Source: an uncultured Clostridia bacterium (lineage in GTDB: Bacteria; Bacillota; Clostridia; Christensenellales; UBA1242). Taken from it: 64,000 nt of DNA. The position numbers were made by a program, and so were the translations under genes. Positions within the stretch are counted from its first letter, which is position 1; every line of letters starts with the position of its first letter. Location of the stretch: NCBI GenBank assembly GCA_934747775.1, contig CAKVHA010000002.1:62001-126000 (forward strand). Direction: 5' to 3'. The notes under the pieces were generated by a model. The model made no database searches and was not told the DNA's origin. It worked only from the letters and a program-made list of their open reading frames with translations. Shown in pieces: positions 16,864 through 24,730 of this stretch.

Positions 16864-17636
16864 AGGTCACCTTCTTCATTTGTGTACTTTGCTGAGTTTT
16901 GGGCAAGAGAGCCAGCATCAACATTAAGCACGCGAGCTGCTTCTTTTCTAAATTCCTGCAAAAGACCCGACCCATAATAACTATACACATCATCAACACC
17001 CACAATTAGATGGTCTAATAAAGTAATGTTTAAACTTGACATTGTAAACACTAAATTTTTTGTAAATTTATTATCTTCAGCAGACGGCACACAGGGTCCA
17101 TCGGGGTGATTATGTGCAATAATAAAATTGGTTATACCCAGCGAAATTAGTGTGTCTGTTATTTCTTTTATACTAACCGAAATTTGGTTTTCTGTGCCAG
17201 ATTTTAGGCGACGAGTACTAACAACTTTATTGTTTCCGTCTATACAAATTAAATATAGTTCTTCCTTTTTAACATTACTTAAAAGTGGCAATACAAAAGT
17301 TTTTGATGTTTGAAAACCGCGAATATATGTTGTTTGATTTGGACGGTTTCGCTGATAATACAAAGCAAACTGTTTGTATTCTGCCAAAAAATGAGCAACA
17401 ACGTCGCCCACACCCTTTACTTGTTTTAATGAATTAATATCGGCGTCTAGCACAGCAGAAAAACTACCAAATTTATTGATTAGGGCGTGAGCAAGATCGT
17501 TTGTATCCTTTTGCGGAATTGTAAAAGTTAGCAAATATTCCAAAACTTGATGCTCGTGCAGTGAGTCTAAGCCGTTTTCCGTAGCTTGTTTTCGCAATCT
17601 TTCTCGATGTCCATAATGAAGATGCTTTTGTTCCAC
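16860..17636 (-). CDS. radC: RadC family JAMM-domain protein
   Basis: The 258 residues carry the N-terminal helix-hairpin-helix (LKQVKGVGDVVAHFL at about 70-84) and the JAMM core HNHP at 175-178 with PSAED (Asp188), plus the opposing KKEELYLI Glu at about 126. The family is annotated as DNA repair protein RadC, but that role is disputed. The start is a GTG: the family's conserved HYGHRERL lies 8 residues in. The strong AAGGAG is 16 bases upstream, rather far, with a second GTG between them that stops after one codon. Confidence 0.9.
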   Translation of the reverse strand: MEQKHLHYGHRERLRKQATENGLDSLHEHQVLEYLLTFTIPQKDTNDLAHALINKFGSFSAVLDADINSLKQVKGVGDVVAHFLAEYKQFALYYQRNRPNQTTYIRGFQTSKTFVLPLLSNVKKEELYLICIDGNNKVVSTRRLKSGTENQISVSIKEITDTLISLGITNFIIAHNHPDGPCVPSAEDNKFTKNLVFTMSSLNITLLDHLIVGVDDVYSYYGSGLLQEFRKEAARVLNVDAGSLAQNSAKYTNEEGDL

Positions 17637-17725
17637 CCTAATTCACTTATCTCCTTAAAATTTTTATTTAAGTTTTTATATTTTACAATAAATTTAAAGT
17701 TTTAGCAACACTTAGATTATAAAAG

Positions 17726-17754
17726 TTGACATGTTTTTTTGTATTTTATATAAT
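17726..17754 (+). promoter_or_regulatory. Sigma-A promoter of the second degV
   Basis: Perfect TTGACA (17726-17731), a 17-base spacer and perfect TATAAT (17749-17754). It excludes any start upstream of 17788. Confidence 0.88.
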
Positions 17755-17787
17755 ACGATATGTACATTACTATATAGGAGATTTTTT

Positions 17788-18660
17788 ATGGCAATTAAAA
17801 TAGCATGTGACAGTTCTGCCGATCTTGGCAAAGAATTTTATGAAAAACACAATGTTAGTGTTATGCCCTACATTATTGTTTTGGGCGACAAAAATTATTT
17901 AGATGGCGAAACCATTAGCGTAGAAGATATTTACGATTATGTTGCTAAAACCAAGCAATTACCAAAAACCGCAGCTTTAAACGAGTATATGTTTAGAGAA
18001 TTTTTTGAAAAAAATTACAGCGAAGACGGGTTGATTTATTTTAATCTTAGCAGCAAAATGTCGTCTACTTTTGAAAATGCAACCGCAGCAAGCAAACATT
18101 TTGAAAAGGTACACGTTGTAGATAGTCTTTCACTTTCTACTGGCAATGGAATGCTTGTTAGATACGCGTGTCAACTTGCCGAAAGTGGACATTCTTATGA
18201 AGAGATTATAGAAAAAGTTGAAGCCCGCAAAAAATATGTTCAAGCAAGTTTTATTTTGGATAGGTTGGACTTTTTACACAAAGGCGGAAGATGCAGTTCC
18301 CTACAGCTTCTTGGAGCAAACCTACTAAGGCTTCACCCTTCCATTCAAGTTAACAGTGACGGAAAAATGGTTATGAACAAAAAATATCGCGGAAAGCTTT
18401 TTGACATTGTACACAAATACATTGATGACACATTACAAGAATACAACAATCCTGACCTTAGTTTTTGTTTTATTACTCACACTGCACAAACTGATCAAGT
18501 GGTTATTGATAGTGCAATTGCTACCGCTAAGGCGCACGGATTTAAGGAAGTTTTTGAAACCACTGCTAGTGCAACTATTAGTTGTCACTGCGGCAAAAAC
18601 ACTATTGGTATTCTTTACTTCAACGACGGCGGTGCTGGTCGCACGACTGTATCAGACTAG
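17788..18660 (+). CDS. DegV family fatty-acid-binding protein
   Basis: This 290-residue DegV starts MAIKIACDSSADLGKEF with the family's DSSADL motif intact, unlike the copy at 773-1636. YFNLSSKMSSTFENA, VDSLSLSTGNG, LHKGGRCSS and ISCHCGKNTIGILYF are the expected lipid-pocket and closing-strand blocks. AGGAG lies 7 bases before the ATG. The fold should end at about ILYFND. The last ten residues (GGAGRTTVSD) are encoded by repeat R3, whose second copy lies 35 bp downstream of the first, so the stop codon was probably supplied by the repeat. Confidence 0.93.
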   Translation: MAIKIACDSSADLGKEFYEKHNVSVMPYIIVLGDKNYLDGETISVEDIYDYVAKTKQLPKTAALNEYMFREFFEKNYSEDGLIYFNLSSKMSSTFENATAASKHFEKVHVVDSLSLSTGNGMLVRYACQLAESGHSYEEIIEKVEARKKYVQASFILDRLDFLHKGGRCSSLQLLGANLLRLHPSIQVNSDGKMVMNKKYRGKLFDIVHKYIDDTLQEYNNPDLSFCFITHTAQTDQVVIDSAIATAKAHGFKEVFETTASATISCHCGKNTIGILYFNDGGAGRTTVSD

Positions 18661-18689
18661 TGCTGTTATTATACTTACTCCATCTGTTT
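18631..18689 (+). repeat. Repeat R3, copy 1, overlapping the end of degV
   Basis: GGTGCTGGTCGCA...GTATCA..CTAGTGCT...ATAC..ACTC..TCTGTTT. It has a small hairpin GTCG-ca-CGAC (18638-18647). About 47 of 60 positions match copy 2. It covers the last ten sense codons and the stop of the degV gene. Confidence 0.7.
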
Positions 18690-18724
18690 AAAGAGTGAGC
18701 TTATATAAACCACAGATAGTTTAA

Positions 18725-18784
18725 GGTGCTGGTCGCATTGACCGTATCAAGCTAGTGCTATAGTAATACACACTCTTTCTGTTT
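18725..18784 (+). repeat. Repeat R3, copy 2
   Basis: Direct copy of 18631-18689 with the hairpin changed to GGTC-gcatt-GACC (18731-18743): sequence differs but pairing is kept. A further hairpin GTCAC-ttggc-GTGAC follows at 18789-18803. Confidence 0.7.
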
Positions 18785-18835
18785 TTGGGTCACTTGGCGT
18801 GACAGCCAGTATTTAAATAAATCCTTAAACCTTGT

Positions 18836-18887
18836 GTCACCCCAAGAAACTATGTTTCTTCGGAGACCCCGAGCTGTGCGGACAAAA
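18836..18887 (+). repeat. Dispersed hairpin repeat R2, copy 2
   Basis: GTCACCCC, a perfect hairpin AAGAAAC-tat-GTTTCTT (18844-18860), then CGGAGACCCCGAGC and GCGGACAAAA. It matches 11261-11313. The 371-bp gap 18661-19031 thus holds R3, R2, a spare hairpin and the terminator, with no gene. Confidence 0.65.
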
Positions 18888-18944
18888 AAAAGATACAATC
18901 ATAAGTTCTATATATCTAACTACCCTTTGGTAATTACGACAAAC

Positions 18945-18982
18945 AAAAAAAAGATTAAATTTTTCAATTTAATCTTTTTTTA
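18945..18982. terminator. Bidirectional terminator between degV and cls
   Basis: A 12-bp stem (18950-18961 with 18966-18977) has a 4-base loop flanked by long A and T runs. Confidence 0.85.
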
Positions 18983-19031
18983 TTTTAAAATATGCAAATC
19001 GTTTACTAAAAACCATAATAAATTAAGCGGT

Positions 19032-20534
19032 TTACATATTAAAAAATCTATATATTTTGCCTTTAAATCTGTTCCAGCCAGTATCTTCTTTAAGGTCTTT
19101 TAAAGATAGTTGTTTACTGCCTTGGGCTATGGCTAAAATATCTTTATCCACATCTTTAACAAAGTCTTTAGAATGCACTAAAATTGAGCAATCAAACTGA
19201 GCTTCTAGTTTTCTAACATCTAAATTGCTGCCACCTATTAGGGCGGTTTTTCCATCTACGCTAACAATTTTTGCACGGTTTACGCCGCTTGAATTTTCCA
19301 AAACTGCAATACCTGCACGAATAAGTGATTCATAATAGCCACGGCCATATATGTTTTGATTGTAAGCGTCATTAAAGTTTGAAACATACAAATTTACGCT
19401 AACTCCGCTTTTAACAGCATCGGACAAAGCCTTAAACACAACACTATCTATTAACACACAAGATGTTACAATTGAAATGTGGTCTTGCGCGTTGTGGATA
19501 AGATTTAAATACATATCTCTAACTTCATTTCTATTAGCAAGAGGGCTAATTTGAAGCGGTTGAACAAACTCGTTTGGACGAGATTTTGGCAATGTTTCTG
19601 GTTTGTAATTTTCAATATTAACATCGTTTTTGCTGCGCGCAAACTGCCAAGAATTTAAAAACAACACTGTCATATTCCACACCGCGTCGCCCACAATTTT
19701 TATACCAGACTGACGCAAATTGCCTTGTTCGGCGGTTAAATTTATATTTGAATCGGTTATATTAGCCCCGCCAACAAAACCCACAATGCCGTCTATTATA
19801 AACATCTTTCGATGCGACGAAAATCCATATAGTGACGAGCGGAAAGGCACAGCTTCTATTTTAAAATTTGGCAATTTTTTGTAAGCAAACTTATCTTCAA
19901 ACGAGTGTTTGTTTGTTTTTGGATTGTAAAGTATTTTAATTTCTACACCTTCGCGCGCTTTTTGTTTTAATATTTCAAATAATGTATTCCACACTTCGCC
20001 TTCTTTGATTTTATAGGCGTCTATAAAAATATATTTTTTAGCGTCCTTTAATTCGGCAAACACGCTATCGTAGTAGTTTTGTGCGCCAGAAATGTATTTT
20101 GCAGACGAATTTTGATATAATGTTGCGGTGAAATAATTGGAATAATAATAACTAATTTTGTATGCCTGTGGGTCGTGCTTTTTAAGAATATCTAGCGATG
20201 TATCGTTGTCCATAACATACTGCAAGCTGTTGTAGTTTAGATTTTGCCAAGTGCGGCGACCATACAACCACTTGCTGCGGCTTTTTGTAAGCATATATAG
20301 CGAGTATCCAAACACTGGAAACGCAAACATAATTAGCAGCGTGCTCATTTTGTGGGTTACAAAGTTGTTTGCCGCTATTGCTGGCACCATTGCAAGAGCA
20401 AACACAGCCCCAACCACAGGATAAACCCAAAAATAGTGAAAAAAAGATGCTGTGACAATTATTGCCACATTTAATAAAAATGCAAATATTAACAAGTTTT
20501 TCTTAGATAAAATTTTTGTTTGCGAATTTTTCAT
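19032..20534 (-). CDS. cls: Cardiolipin synthase family (phospholipase D superfamily), altered second HKD
   Basis: Cardiolipin synthase joins two phosphatidylglycerols at the membrane. The 500-residue protein has two N-terminal transmembrane helices (about 13-34 and 38-85) and two PLD domains. The first HKD is intact: HRKMFIID at 241-248 followed by GGAN. The second reads NRAKIVSVDGKTALIGGSN: Lys422, Asp427 and the GGSN are kept, but the catalytic His position (420) is Arg. PLD enzymes need both His residues for the usual ping-pong reaction, so activity may be changed or lost. AAAGG precedes the ATG. It is a single-gene transcript or follows the DAC-like gene by 57 bp. Confidence 0.85.
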   Translation of the reverse strand: MKNSQTKILSKKNLLIFAFLLNVAIIVTASFFHYFWVYPVVGAVFALAMVPAIAANNFVTHKMSTLLIMFAFPVFGYSLYMLTKSRSKWLYGRRTWQNLNYNSLQYVMDNDTSLDILKKHDPQAYKISYYYSNYFTATLYQNSSAKYISGAQNYYDSVFAELKDAKKYIFIDAYKIKEGEVWNTLFEILKQKAREGVEIKILYNPKTNKHSFEDKFAYKKLPNFKIEAVPFRSSLYGFSSHRKMFIIDGIVGFVGGANITDSNINLTAEQGNLRQSGIKIVGDAVWNMTVLFLNSWQFARSKNDVNIENYKPETLPKSRPNEFVQPLQISPLANRNEVRDMYLNLIHNAQDHISIVTSCVLIDSVVFKALSDAVKSGVSVNLYVSNFNDAYNQNIYGRGYYESLIRAGIAVLENSSGVNRAKIVSVDGKTALIGGSNLDVRKLEAQFDCSILVHSKDFVKDVDKDILAIAQGSKQLSLKDLKEDTGWNRFKGKIYRFFNM

Positions 20535-20591
20535 TTTATGCCTTTAACATTAATATATTAACACAAAATTACAAAATACACAATTTTATAA

Positions 20592-21716
20592 TTAATGTTT
20601 TTGAAATTCAGTAAAATCCATTTGCTTATATAGCACTTGGTTTTGCGATTTAGAGCATTCTTGAACTTGTGCCCTACTCTCTTTAATGTTTCTATAAAAA
20701 GCATCACCATCTTGCGATTGAAAATAAACACCAATAATTTTTTTGTTGTTTGTGTTAAGTAGCGTGTAAGCAGCACGACGACGAGCACCACCTACTATGT
20801 TTTTTGCAACACCTTTTTCGTTTGCAACAAACACATTGTATGCCAATATTCTGCCAGCGTTATCCACAACAGTAATACCATCGTAGTTTAGCATTGTAAC
20901 CAACAACTCTGACAAATCACGAAGTTTGCTTTCGCTATAACTTTTGCTTGTTAAAAACATTTTTGCTAGCTGTATAGGTTCTGGCAACCACGTGCCGTCG
21001 GTCAAAAGCCCCTTAGTGTCTTTATAATCCTTATCCACAATCAAGCAAATTGTGCCGTGTGAGTTGTGGAACATTTTTGTAAATATGTTGTTGTACATAT
21101 TTTTAATGTCTTCGCGTTTTTTCTTGGTGGTTTTTAGTTTTGCAAGACCGTCAGTCACAAATTTTGTAATATTTTCTTCACTATCTTGTGGCATAATGTT
21201 TGCCATATTAAAGCAAATATTTGTTTTGTTTCCTTGAATTCCGCTAAACGACATTACACCAGCAGCAACCACCGCCATATAAATAAGCTTGGTTTTTGAT
21301 GCCAGTGACGACATGTATTCATTGTCAAAAATCATTTTATCCAATGGCATTTCTTTAATGCTATTTGCGGCTTTAACAATGCCGTATTGCACGCCATTAG
21401 AGTAATTTATATAAATAGACCAGCCGTTTAAACAAAAACACATAAGCGCCTTAATGCGCTGGTTAAAATTGTTTGCATTTTCGTCGCTATAAAATCCAAT
21501 TTCCACACAGTTTGGAATTGCACGCGTAACGGCGTGAATATTAGTAGTAACATAAATTGTAGGACGAATTTTTACGCCTTCTTCTTCATAGTTCATAAAC
21601 TTGTAAATAGAACTAAGCAACCCTGCAGTTTCATTAAGCCCAAGAGTAGGAAATTCCAGCTCCATAAACTCCTTAACAGCTTCTTTTGCACTTGTGTAAA
21701 AAACATTAGTAACCAT
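20592..21716 (-). CDS. DisA_N (diadenylate cyclase-like) domain protein with N-terminal sensor-like region
   Basis: Diadenylate cyclases make c-di-AMP. In this 374-residue protein the C-terminal half (about 210-345) reads as a DAC domain: SHGTICLIVDKD, then NYDGITVVDNAGRILAYN (DGA motif as DGI, 279-281), then GGARRRAAYTLL (309-320), in the place of G-T-RHR-AA, and IGVYFQSQDG. The catalytic RHR is RRR and the preceding Thr is Ala. Residues 1-200 resemble the sensor modules that precede DAC domains in some clostridial proteins and have no membrane segment. The start at 21716 is set by GGGGA seven bases upstream. Activity cannot be assumed. Confidence 0.7.
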   Translation of the reverse strand: MVTNVFYTSAKEAVKEFMELEFPTLGLNETAGLLSSIYKFMNYEEEGVKIRPTIYVTTNIHAVTRAIPNCVEIGFYSDENANNFNQRIKALMCFCLNGWSIYINYSNGVQYGIVKAANSIKEMPLDKMIFDNEYMSSLASKTKLIYMAVVAAGVMSFSGIQGNKTNICFNMANIMPQDSEENITKFVTDGLAKLKTTKKKREDIKNMYNNIFTKMFHNSHGTICLIVDKDYKDTKGLLTDGTWLPEPIQLAKMFLTSKSYSESKLRDLSELLVTMLNYDGITVVDNAGRILAYNVFVANEKGVAKNIVGGARRRAAYTLLNTNNKKIIGVYFQSQDGDAFYRNIKESRAQVQECSKSQNQVLYKQMDFTEFQKH

Positions 21717-21739
21717 ATGCAAATCCCCATTTTTTTTGT

Positions 21740-21767
21740 ATTATAACACCAAACCAAACAAAAGCAA
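21740..21767 (-). promoter_or_regulatory. Sigma-A promoter of the DAC-like gene
   Basis: On minus, TTGCTT (21767-21762), a 16-base spacer and perfect TATAAT (21745-21740). Confidence 0.6.
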
Positions 21768-22054
21768 TTAAATTTAATTAAAAATTTTAAAAAATTTAGT
21801 TTTTGTCAAAAACATACACTAAGTTGTCGTGTCCTAATATAGATTATGTATAAAAAGTACGAATAATGTAGAAAAAAGCGAATTGATATAATTCGCTTTT
21901 TTGTATATTTTTACTTTTAAGTTTGTTTTTTAATTCATAAACAATTAATATCATTTATTAAAAATTATCAATGGTTTGTTTATTGTTGTTATTAACACTT
22001 TATTTAATAAAACTAATGCGTCGTTTGCTAGTATTAGCAGCTATGTTTAAAGGG
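21768..22054. other. Intergenic region with no gene
   Basis: Apart from the terminator at 21872-21902 this AT-rich stretch contains nothing I can name. The Gly/Ala/Lys-rich plus-strand frame around 21971-22201 is the antisense of the glycine-rich DUF2207 tail. Confidence 0.7.
21872..21902. terminator. Bidirectional intrinsic terminator, likely of the lemA-DUF2207 operon
   Basis: AAAAAAGCGAATT and AATTCGCTTTTTT form a 13-bp perfect stem with a 5-base loop. It is 150 bp past the DUF2207 stop on minus. Confidence 0.85.
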
Positions 22055-24028
22055 TTATCTTCCACCCATTCCGCCGCCGCCGCTAAAGCTTCCGCCGCCG
22101 CCAAAGCCACCAAAACCGCCCGAGCCTTTAAAACCGCCACTGCTAAGCTTTCCAGCAGCCGTTGCGATTGTGCCCATTCGAATAAATGTGGTGTTGAGTG
22201 AGTGGCATAGCATATTTACAGCTAGTGGTGAAACATAATAATCTGCACCAGTAGGAATATAAACGCTTTCAAAGTTTTTAACAAAGTCATCTAGAACATT
22301 TAATGCATACGCATATGGTAAAATGTCGTAAAAGTAGCTTGGGTCTTCTTTACACAATCTTTCAATACGGGATTTATCCATAATTGTAATGCTGTGTTTA
22401 AATCCCCACAATTTGCCGTAATTTTCTTTAAGTTCGCTATTTAGCGCAAACATATTTTTACCCATAACTGCAAACACAGCTACTGGGATAAGTGTAAGAA
22501 GTCTTGCCGCCATTAAGTCATAACCGCTTGGCACTGAAATTAACGCAAACACAGCAGCAACAACCAACAACATTATTGCAAACACGCGCGGCATATTCAT
22601 TTTACCGTCGCTATCTTCTACAAAATATGTTTTGTTGTATAACGCAATTGCAAAGCTTGCAGCCACAACTGTTAATATTGAAAATAAAGTGATTGTGCCT
22701 GACATAAAGTGCGTACGCGAAAATGCTAAAATTTCATACAACACAAATGGAACAAATGCAAATAGCGCCATAAAGAAGTGTGAAATTTTGCTGCCACTTT
22801 CGTAGCGGTTTCCAATTAAGTTAACCACGTGGCTAGCACACTCCGACATCGTTTTGCACACCCTTTCATCTGCCGCGCCATCCAACATAAACTCATCGCC
22901 ATTTTTAAAGAACGCGTTAAATAGTTCGATTTCATAAAATTTTGCAGAAGTATTTTTATCTAAATTTTTAAGTTTTGTTATTGATTTTGGTTTTTGTTTT
23001 TCGTCGTTGTTAATCTTTACATAACCCTTACTTGCCCAATAAAGAATTAAACTAACAAGTCTTTGTGGAGCAAACGAGCCATTAATTACATAGTCACAAT
23101 CGCAAGGTGTGTAGCCTTCGGGCGGATAAAACTCAACTGTTTTTACAGGTTTGTTTTTGCTGCCTCTTTGAATAGTCAACATTATAATTATCACAGCAAC
23201 CACAACCGCTCCTATCACACAACCAATTTCTGCCCAAATGCTAAAGTTTTTTACAGAACTAAAGTAACCTTGCGGCAACTCCATTCTTACAGTTAATCCT
23301 TCGTACGCGTCAAATTCTAGCGGTGAAGAATTGGAAATTGTAAGACGGCCTTTATCTATATAAGCGCTTAAATCTACTTGTTCTACATTTTCAACATTTC
23401 CCATATGGAAAACTGGAGTTGTTGTAAAGTTTTTAGGCATTTTAATTTCAAACTTAAAATACTCCACTTTTACAGGAATTTGAACAGGCATAAGCCATAA
23501 ATTAATAAGGTCATAATCTTTTGTAAAATCGTTTCCAAAGGTGTAGGTGTAGCTTACCCTATATGTAATAAGACGGTCGGTTTCACTTGTGCCGCTTTCA
23601 TTTACATAATTGTCGCCACCAAGCTCAATAATTTTGTAACTATCGTCGGAATATGTAGAATAAAGTTGGTCTACATTGCCGCTACCATCTATTCCATTGT
23701 CGGCTTTTATATTTGTTACACCCAAATAAAATTTTTGATTTTTGCTTTTTCCGTTTTTTGTAATTTTAATTGTTTCCACTTCGGGAACAGCTAAATATAT
23801 GCCCTTATGTAGTCCATTACTGGCTTTCCCAAACTGCACTTTAATAGTGTCCACAATATCATAGGAATTGTTGTCATTAACGGTAATTTGTTTGTTCCAA
23901 TAAGCAACAGTATAGTTGTTGTGCCCCACACTACTATCGGCATATGCAATAGAAAAACTAGGTCTTAAGTTAAGGCCTAGTAAAAGTGCAAATATTACGC
24001 TAAAAAGTATTAATATTTTCTTTTTCAT
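22055..24028 (-). CDS. DUF2207 domain membrane protein with Gly-rich tail
   Basis: This 657-residue protein has a signal peptide (MKKKILILFSVIFALLLGL...AYA), an N-terminal DUF2207 domain (ITVNDNNSYDIVDTIKVQF, SNGLHKGIYLAVP), a transmembrane helix near 275, a cytoplasmic part with PPEGYTPCDCDYVINGSF, further membrane helices at about 430-540, and a tail of Gly and Ser (GGFGGFGGGGSFSGGGG). This architecture regularly occurs with LemA, as here: lemA lies 20 bp upstream on the same strand. The function of the pair is not established. It ends 150 bp before a strong terminator. Confidence 0.9.
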   Translation of the reverse strand: MKKKILILFSVIFALLLGLNLRPSFSIAYADSSVGHNNYTVAYWNKQITVNDNNSYDIVDTIKVQFGKASNGLHKGIYLAVPEVETIKITKNGKSKNQKFYLGVTNIKADNGIDGSGNVDQLYSTYSDDSYKIIELGGDNYVNESGTSETDRLITYRVSYTYTFGNDFTKDYDLINLWLMPVQIPVKVEYFKFEIKMPKNFTTTPVFHMGNVENVEQVDLSAYIDKGRLTISNSSPLEFDAYEGLTVRMELPQGYFSSVKNFSIWAEIGCVIGAVVVAVIIIMLTIQRGSKNKPVKTVEFYPPEGYTPCDCDYVINGSFAPQRLVSLILYWASKGYVKINNDEKQKPKSITKLKNLDKNTSAKFYEIELFNAFFKNGDEFMLDGAADERVCKTMSECASHVVNLIGNRYESGSKISHFFMALFAFVPFVLYEILAFSRTHFMSGTITLFSILTVVAASFAIALYNKTYFVEDSDGKMNMPRVFAIMLLVVAAVFALISVPSGYDLMAARLLTLIPVAVFAVMGKNMFALNSELKENYGKLWGFKHSITIMDKSRIERLCKEDPSYFYDILPYAYALNVLDDFVKNFESVYIPTGADYYVSPLAVNMLCHSLNTTFIRMGTIATAAGKLSSGGFKGSGGFGGFGGGGSFSGGGGMGGR

Positions 24029-24048
24029 TAAATTGTAATCCGTATTTA

Positions 24049-24648
24049 TTAAAATTCTACTTTTGGATTTTTGCGTTGTTCTTTTTCTTCAATTTCAAAC
24101 ATTGCTTTTTTCTCAAAGCGGAACAATCTTGCAAGCAAGTTTGTAGGGAACATTTGAATTTTGTTGTTGTATTCCTTAACAACTGCGTTGTAATAACGAC
24201 GGCTGCTTGCGATGTCTTGCTCAATAACTTTTAATTGACTTTGCAAATCCATAAAGTTTGTATTTGCTTGAAGTGTTGGATAATTTTCGGTTAAAGCAAA
24301 AAGTGATTTTAATGTGCCATTAAGAACGTTTTCGGCGTCTGCTTGTTCTGCACTACCTGGTTTTGCTTGCATAGCCATATTACGAGCTTGAATAACTTTT
24401 TCCAAAGTTTCGCTTTCGTGTTTTGCAAAACCTTTAACTGTTGCAACTAAATTTGGGATAAGGTCATAACGTTTTTGAAGATAAACGTCCATAGTTGCAA
24501 AACCTTCTTCACATTCGTTTTTCTTTCTAACTAATCCATTGTAACCAGCCCAGAAAAACATAATAATGCCAATTATTAAAATGAAAGCAACACTGCCAAT
24601 TACTATGCCAACAATTGCCCCGGCGCTAAGACCTAAAAATGATAACAT
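24049..24648 (-). CDS. lemA: LemA family protein
   Basis: This 199-residue LemA has one N-terminal transmembrane helix (about 9-34) followed by the family's helical domain: VRKKNECEEGFATMDVYLQ, RYDLIPNLVATVKGFAKHE, and VIEQDIASSRRYYNAVVKEYN. LemA proteins are exposed outside the membrane or in the periplasm-like space, and their role is unclear. AAGGAG lies 7 bases before the ATG. First gene of the operon with the DUF2207 protein. Confidence 0.93.
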   Translation of the reverse strand: MLSFLGLSAGAIVGIVIGSVAFILIIGIIMFFWAGYNGLVRKKNECEEGFATMDVYLQKRYDLIPNLVATVKGFAKHESETLEKVIQARNMAMQAKPGSAEQADAENVLNGTLKSLFALTENYPTLQANTNFMDLQSQLKVIEQDIASSRRYYNAVVKEYNNKIQMFPTNLLARLFRFEKKAMFEIEEKEQRKNPKVEF

Positions 24649-24689
24649 ATTTTTTCTCCTTGTTATTTACTTATATTATTTATACAAAT

Positions 24690-24718
24690 ATTATACTAAT
24701 AATCTAATTTATTTACAA
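24690..24718 (-). promoter_or_regulatory. Sigma-A promoter of lemA
   Basis: On minus, TTGTAA (24718-24713), a 17-base spacer and perfect TATAAT (24695-24690). Confidence 0.65.
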
Positions 24719-24730
24719 CAAAATAAAACA

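Noticed and set aside
17731..17787. Longer DegV start at 17731
   Set aside because: It lies in the -35 box of the gene's own consensus promoter.
21971..22201. Ala/Lys-rich plus-strand frame of 76 codons
   Set aside because: Antisense of the Gly-rich DUF2207 tail; no ribosome site.
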